Source: DATJKD01 sp963728295 (GTDB lineage: Bacteria; Pseudomonadota; Gammaproteobacteria; Steroidobacterales; Steroidobacteraceae). Taken from it: a DNA stretch of 64,000 nucleotides. The DNA lies in the NCBI GenBank assembly GCA_963728295.1, contig CAVSKB010000015.1, positions 69,667-133,666 of the forward strand, in the 5' to 3' direction. A program made the translations under genes and the position numbers. Position 1 is the first letter of the stretch, and the number at the start of each line of letters is the position of its first letter. This document shows, piece after piece, positions 61,452-64,000 of the stretch. Below the pieces are notes generated by a model. The model was not told where the DNA came from, did no database searches, and saw nothing but the letters and a program-made list of their open reading frames with translations.

Positions 61452-64000
61452 TTGACCAGGAACGTCGTCATCGTCGAGTCGCCCGCGAAGGCGAAAACCA
61501 TCAAGAAGTACCTGGGCAAGGACTTCGAGGTGATGGCCTCCTACGGCCACGTGCGCGACCTCGTGCCCAAGGAAGGCGCGGTCGATCCGACCCGCCAGTT
61601 TGCGATGCGCTGGGAGATCATCGACAAGAACAGGAAGCACGTCGACGCGATCGCGCGCGCGGTGAGAAAGGCCGACGCGCTCTATCTCTCGACCGACCCC
61701 GACCGCGAGGGCGAGGCGATCTCATGGCATCTCTACGAGCTGCTGAAGGACTCGGGCGCGCTCGACGGCAAGAGCGTGCATCGGAGCGTCTTCTACGAGA
61801 TCACCCGCAACGCCGTGCAGGAAGCAGTCGATCAGCCTCGCGAGATCTCCCAGGAGCTGGTCAAGGCCTATCTCGCACGCCGTGCGCTCGACTACCTCGT
61901 GGGCTTCAACCTCTCGCCACTGCTCTGGAAGAAGGCCGGTCTCTCCGGCGCCTCCGCGGGGCGCGTGCAGTCGCCCGCGCTCAGGATGATCTGCGAACGC
62001 GAGGAGGAGATCGGGGCCTTCGTCGCACGCGAGTACTGGACGATCGACGCCCAGGCCGAAAAGGACGCGCAGCAGTTCGGCGCGCGACTCGCGCAGTTCC
62101 GCGGCGAAAAGGTCGAGCAGTTCACGGTCACCACCGCCGCGCAGGCCGAGGAAGTGCGCAGCGCGCTCAACCAGGCGGCGGCCGGAAACCTCACTGTCGC
62201 GAACGTCGACCGGAAGCAGCGCCGGCGCAACCCCTCGCCGCCCTTCACGACCTCCACCCTGCAGCAGGAGGCGGCGCGCAAGCTCGGCTTCGGCGCGCAG
62301 CGCACGATGCGGGTCGCGCAGCGGCTCTACGAAGGCATGGACTTCGGCGAGGGACCGATCGGCCTCATCACCTACATGCGCACCGACTCGGTGAACCTCG
62401 CGGTGGAGGCCGTGCGCGAGATCCGCTCGACGATCGCCACGCTGTACGGCGCGGAAGCGCTGCCGGATGCGCCGCGGACTTACCGCACCAAGTCGAAGAA
62501 CGCGCAGGAAGCGCACGAGGCCGTGCGCCCGACTTCGCCCGAGCGCACCCCCGAGAAGCTCGCGGGCAGGCTCGACGGAGACGAGCTCAAGCTCTACACG
62601 CTCATCTGGCGCCGCGCGGTGGCGAGCCAGATGGAGGCCGCGGTGTTCGATACGGTGGCCGTGGATCTCGACGCGGGCCAGGGCCACGTATTCCGCGCCA
62701 ACGGCTCGACGCTGATCACGCCGGGATTCCTCGCGGTGTACCGCGAGAGCTTCGATGACGCCGCTTCGGACGACGAGAACGACCGGATGCTCCCGGCGAT
62801 GGAGGTCGGCGATCGCGTCAGGCTGCTCGAGATACGACCCGAGCAGCATTTCACCGAGCCGCCGCCGCGATACTCCGAGGCGAGCCTCGTCAAGGCGCTC
62901 GAGGAGCACGGCATCGGGCGTCCCTCGACCTACGCGAGCATCATCCAGACGCTCCTCTACAAGAAGTACTGCGAGCTCCTGAACAAGCGCTTCGTGCCGA
63001 CCGACCTCGGCAAGATCATCAACCGCTTCCTCACCGGCAACTTCGAGCGCTATGTCGATTACGGCTTCACGGCCGAGATGGAGGACGAGCTCGACAACAT
63101 CTCGCGCGGCGAGGAGGACTGGGTGCCGGTGCTCGAGCGGTTCTGGGAGACGCTAAGCGCGCAGATCGCCGACGTCGACGAGAACGTCACGCGGCAGGAC
63201 GTTTCGATGGCACGGGACATCGGTACCGATCCCGTTTCCGGCAAGCCGGTGAGCGTGCGCTACGGCCGCTACGGCGCGTTCGCACAGATCGGCACGCGCG
63301 AGGACGAGGAGAAGCCGAAGTTCGCGAGCCTGCGCCCGCACCAGCGGATGGATACGCTCACGCTGCCGGAGGCGCTCGAGCTCTTCAAGCTGCCGCGCGT
63401 CGTCGGGCAGACCGACGACGGTCACCCGATCCGCATCGCGATCGGCCGCTTCGGGCCCTACGTGCAGTTCGCGCCGAAGAAATACGCCTCGCTCAAGGTC
63501 GACGACGACCCGTACACGATCACGCTGGAGCGCGCGCGCGATCTCATCCGCGAGAAGCTCGAGATCGAGGCCAACCGCATCATCCGCGAGTTCCCAGAGG
63601 CAGGCATCCAGGTGCTGAACGGCCGCTACGGGCCGTACATTACCGACGGCAAGCGCAACGGGCGGGTTCCGAAGGACCGCGACCCGAAGTCGCTCACGCT
63701 CGAGGAATGCAAGACGCTGCTGGAAGCCGCCCCACCGCGACGCGGACGCTGGGGACGCAAGACCCCTTCCGCCGACAAGACGCCTGCCGGCGAAGCGTCG
63801 CCGACCGCGACCGGCGAGCCGGTGAAACCGAAGGCTGCGACGCGCCGAAGGGCAAAGGCCCCGGCGGACGTGGAGACCGCGGCACCGAAGCCGGCGCGTG
63901 CGGCCGCACGCGCGGTAGCCAAACCTCCCACGCGCAAGAAGGCGGCACGCAAGCGCCGCATCGCGGCCGGCGGCCGTGAAGAAACGCGCTGGAGCCGGCG
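61452..64000 (+). CDS. topA: DNA topoisomerase I, partial (runs off window)
   Basis: Type IA topoisomerase that relaxes negative supercoils. The TOPRIM start is NVVIVESPAKAKTIKKYLG with the acidic triad in STDPDREGEAI. The catalytic tyrosine is in IGLITYMRTDSVN, and SKNAQEAHEAVRPTS follows. Instead of zinc ribbons the C-terminal part has repeats such as RYGAFAQIG, IGRFGPYVQF and NGRYGPYITDGKRNG, then a Lys/Ala/Arg-rich tail. The start is a TTG at 61452, the only codon before the conserved TOPRIM strand. About 850 residues are present and no stop appears before the window ends. The final bases may hold another indel, because AAVKKRAGAG in the next frame looks more like such a tail. Confidence 0.92.
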   Translation, partial: MTRNVVIVESPAKAKTIKKYLGKDFEVMASYGHVRDLVPKEGAVDPTRQFAMRWEIIDKNRKHVDAIARAVRKADALYLSTDPDREGEAISWHLYELLKDSGALDGKSVHRSVFYEITRNAVQEAVDQPREISQELVKAYLARRALDYLVGFNLSPLLWKKAGLSGASAGRVQSPALRMICEREEEIGAFVAREYWTIDAQAEKDAQQFGARLAQFRGEKVEQFTVTTAAQAEEVRSALNQAAAGNLTVANVDRKQRRRNPSPPFTTSTLQQEAARKLGFGAQRTMRVAQRLYEGMDFGEGPIGLITYMRTDSVNLAVEAVREIRSTIATLYGAEALPDAPRTYRTKSKNAQEAHEAVRPTSPERTPEKLAGRLDGDELKLYTLIWRRAVASQMEAAVFDTVAVDLDAGQGHVFRANGSTLITPGFLAVYRESFDDAASDDENDRMLPAMEVGDRVRLLEIRPEQHFTEPPPRYSEASLVKALEEHGIGRPSTYASIIQTLLYKKYCELLNKRFVPTDLGKIINRFLTGNFERYVDYGFTAEMEDELDNISRGEEDWVPVLERFWETLSAQIADVDENVTRQDVSMARDIGTDPVSGKPVSVRYGRYGAFAQIGTREDEEKPKFASLRPHQRMDTLTLPEALELFKLPRVVGQTDDGHPIRIAIGRFGPYVQFAPKKYASLKVDDDPYTITLERARDLIREKLEIEANRIIREFPEAGIQVLNGRYGPYITDGKRNGRVPKDRDPKSLTLEECKTLLEAAPPRRGRWGRKTPSADKTPAGEASPTATGEPVKPKAATRRRAKAPADVETAAPKPARAAARAVAKPPTRKKAARKRRIAAGGREETRWSR

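Noticed and set aside
1..64000. CRISPR arrays, phage genes, riboswitches
   Set aside because: I found no regularly spaced direct repeats, no phage or integrase proteins, and no leader I could match to a known riboswitch class.

Overview
The window looks like chromosomal DNA of a high-GC gammaproteobacterium, probably near the Xanthomonadales/Nevskiales/Steroidobacterales rather than the enterics. The evidence is gene order and gene type. lptM-polA is followed by engB, cytochrome c4 and dsbA. def-fmt-rsmB-DUF4390-ntrY-ntrX lies back to back with LysM-dprA-smg-topA. tamA-tamB are adjacent, topA carries C-terminal repeats where E. coli has zinc ribbons, and arginine synthesis uses an acylated-ornithine carbamoyltransferase. 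A PEP-CTERM protein implies an exosortase system elsewhere. I see no insertion sequence, phage gene, CRISPR array or plasmid gene, and no stretch above 300 bases lacks a gene.

Layout. 1-8.6 kb: EF-G paralogue, a two-gene ABC exporter, an orphan FlhC-type regulator facing an unknown gene across two palindromes, nudC, a TSUP permease, DUF4126 and an NRDE/TANGO2 protein. 8.6-14.2 kb: tamA-tamB. 14.2-23.1 kb: Nudix hydrolase, then argR-argG-(P-loop protein)-argC-argD-argF'-argB-argH. The carbamoyltransferase has the residues of the N-succinylornithine type known from Bacteroides, not the N-acetylornithine type of Xanthomonas. 23.2-33.2 kb: PEP-CTERM protein, a TPR protein, DUF1329, copBA, a small Lrp-like protein, zeta-class GST, ubiC and an acyl-CoA dehydrogenase. 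33.2-42.9 kb: lptM, polA, a beta-barrel protein, engB, cytochrome c4, dsbA, corA, a NYN-domain protein and a second TPR protein of the same family. 43.0-49.8 kb (minus strand): a compact polyketide operon (type III PKS, methyltransferase, FAD oxidoreductase, acyl carrier protein, ketoacyl synthase, exported protein, amine oxidase-like protein) directly behind a tRNA-Arg gene. 50-64 kb: c-type cytochrome, DUF4136 lipoprotein, ntrYX, DUF4390, rsmB, fmt, def, LysM protein, dprA, smg and the start of topA.

Data caution. About twenty genes, including conserved housekeeping genes, are split between reading frames by what look like single-base insertions or deletions, while both halves stay well conserved. 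This fits uncorrected sequencing or assembly errors better than gene decay. I annotate such genes as one locus and give the approximate break.

Most notable points: the probable N-succinyl arginine route and the unknown P-loop protein inside that operon; the type III PKS operon with its own carrier protein and ketoacyl synthase; a dispersed palindromic repeat that lies inside polA and also supplies the fmt start codon; the FlhC-like regulator with paired operators; and an NtrX whose ATPase motifs are degenerate.
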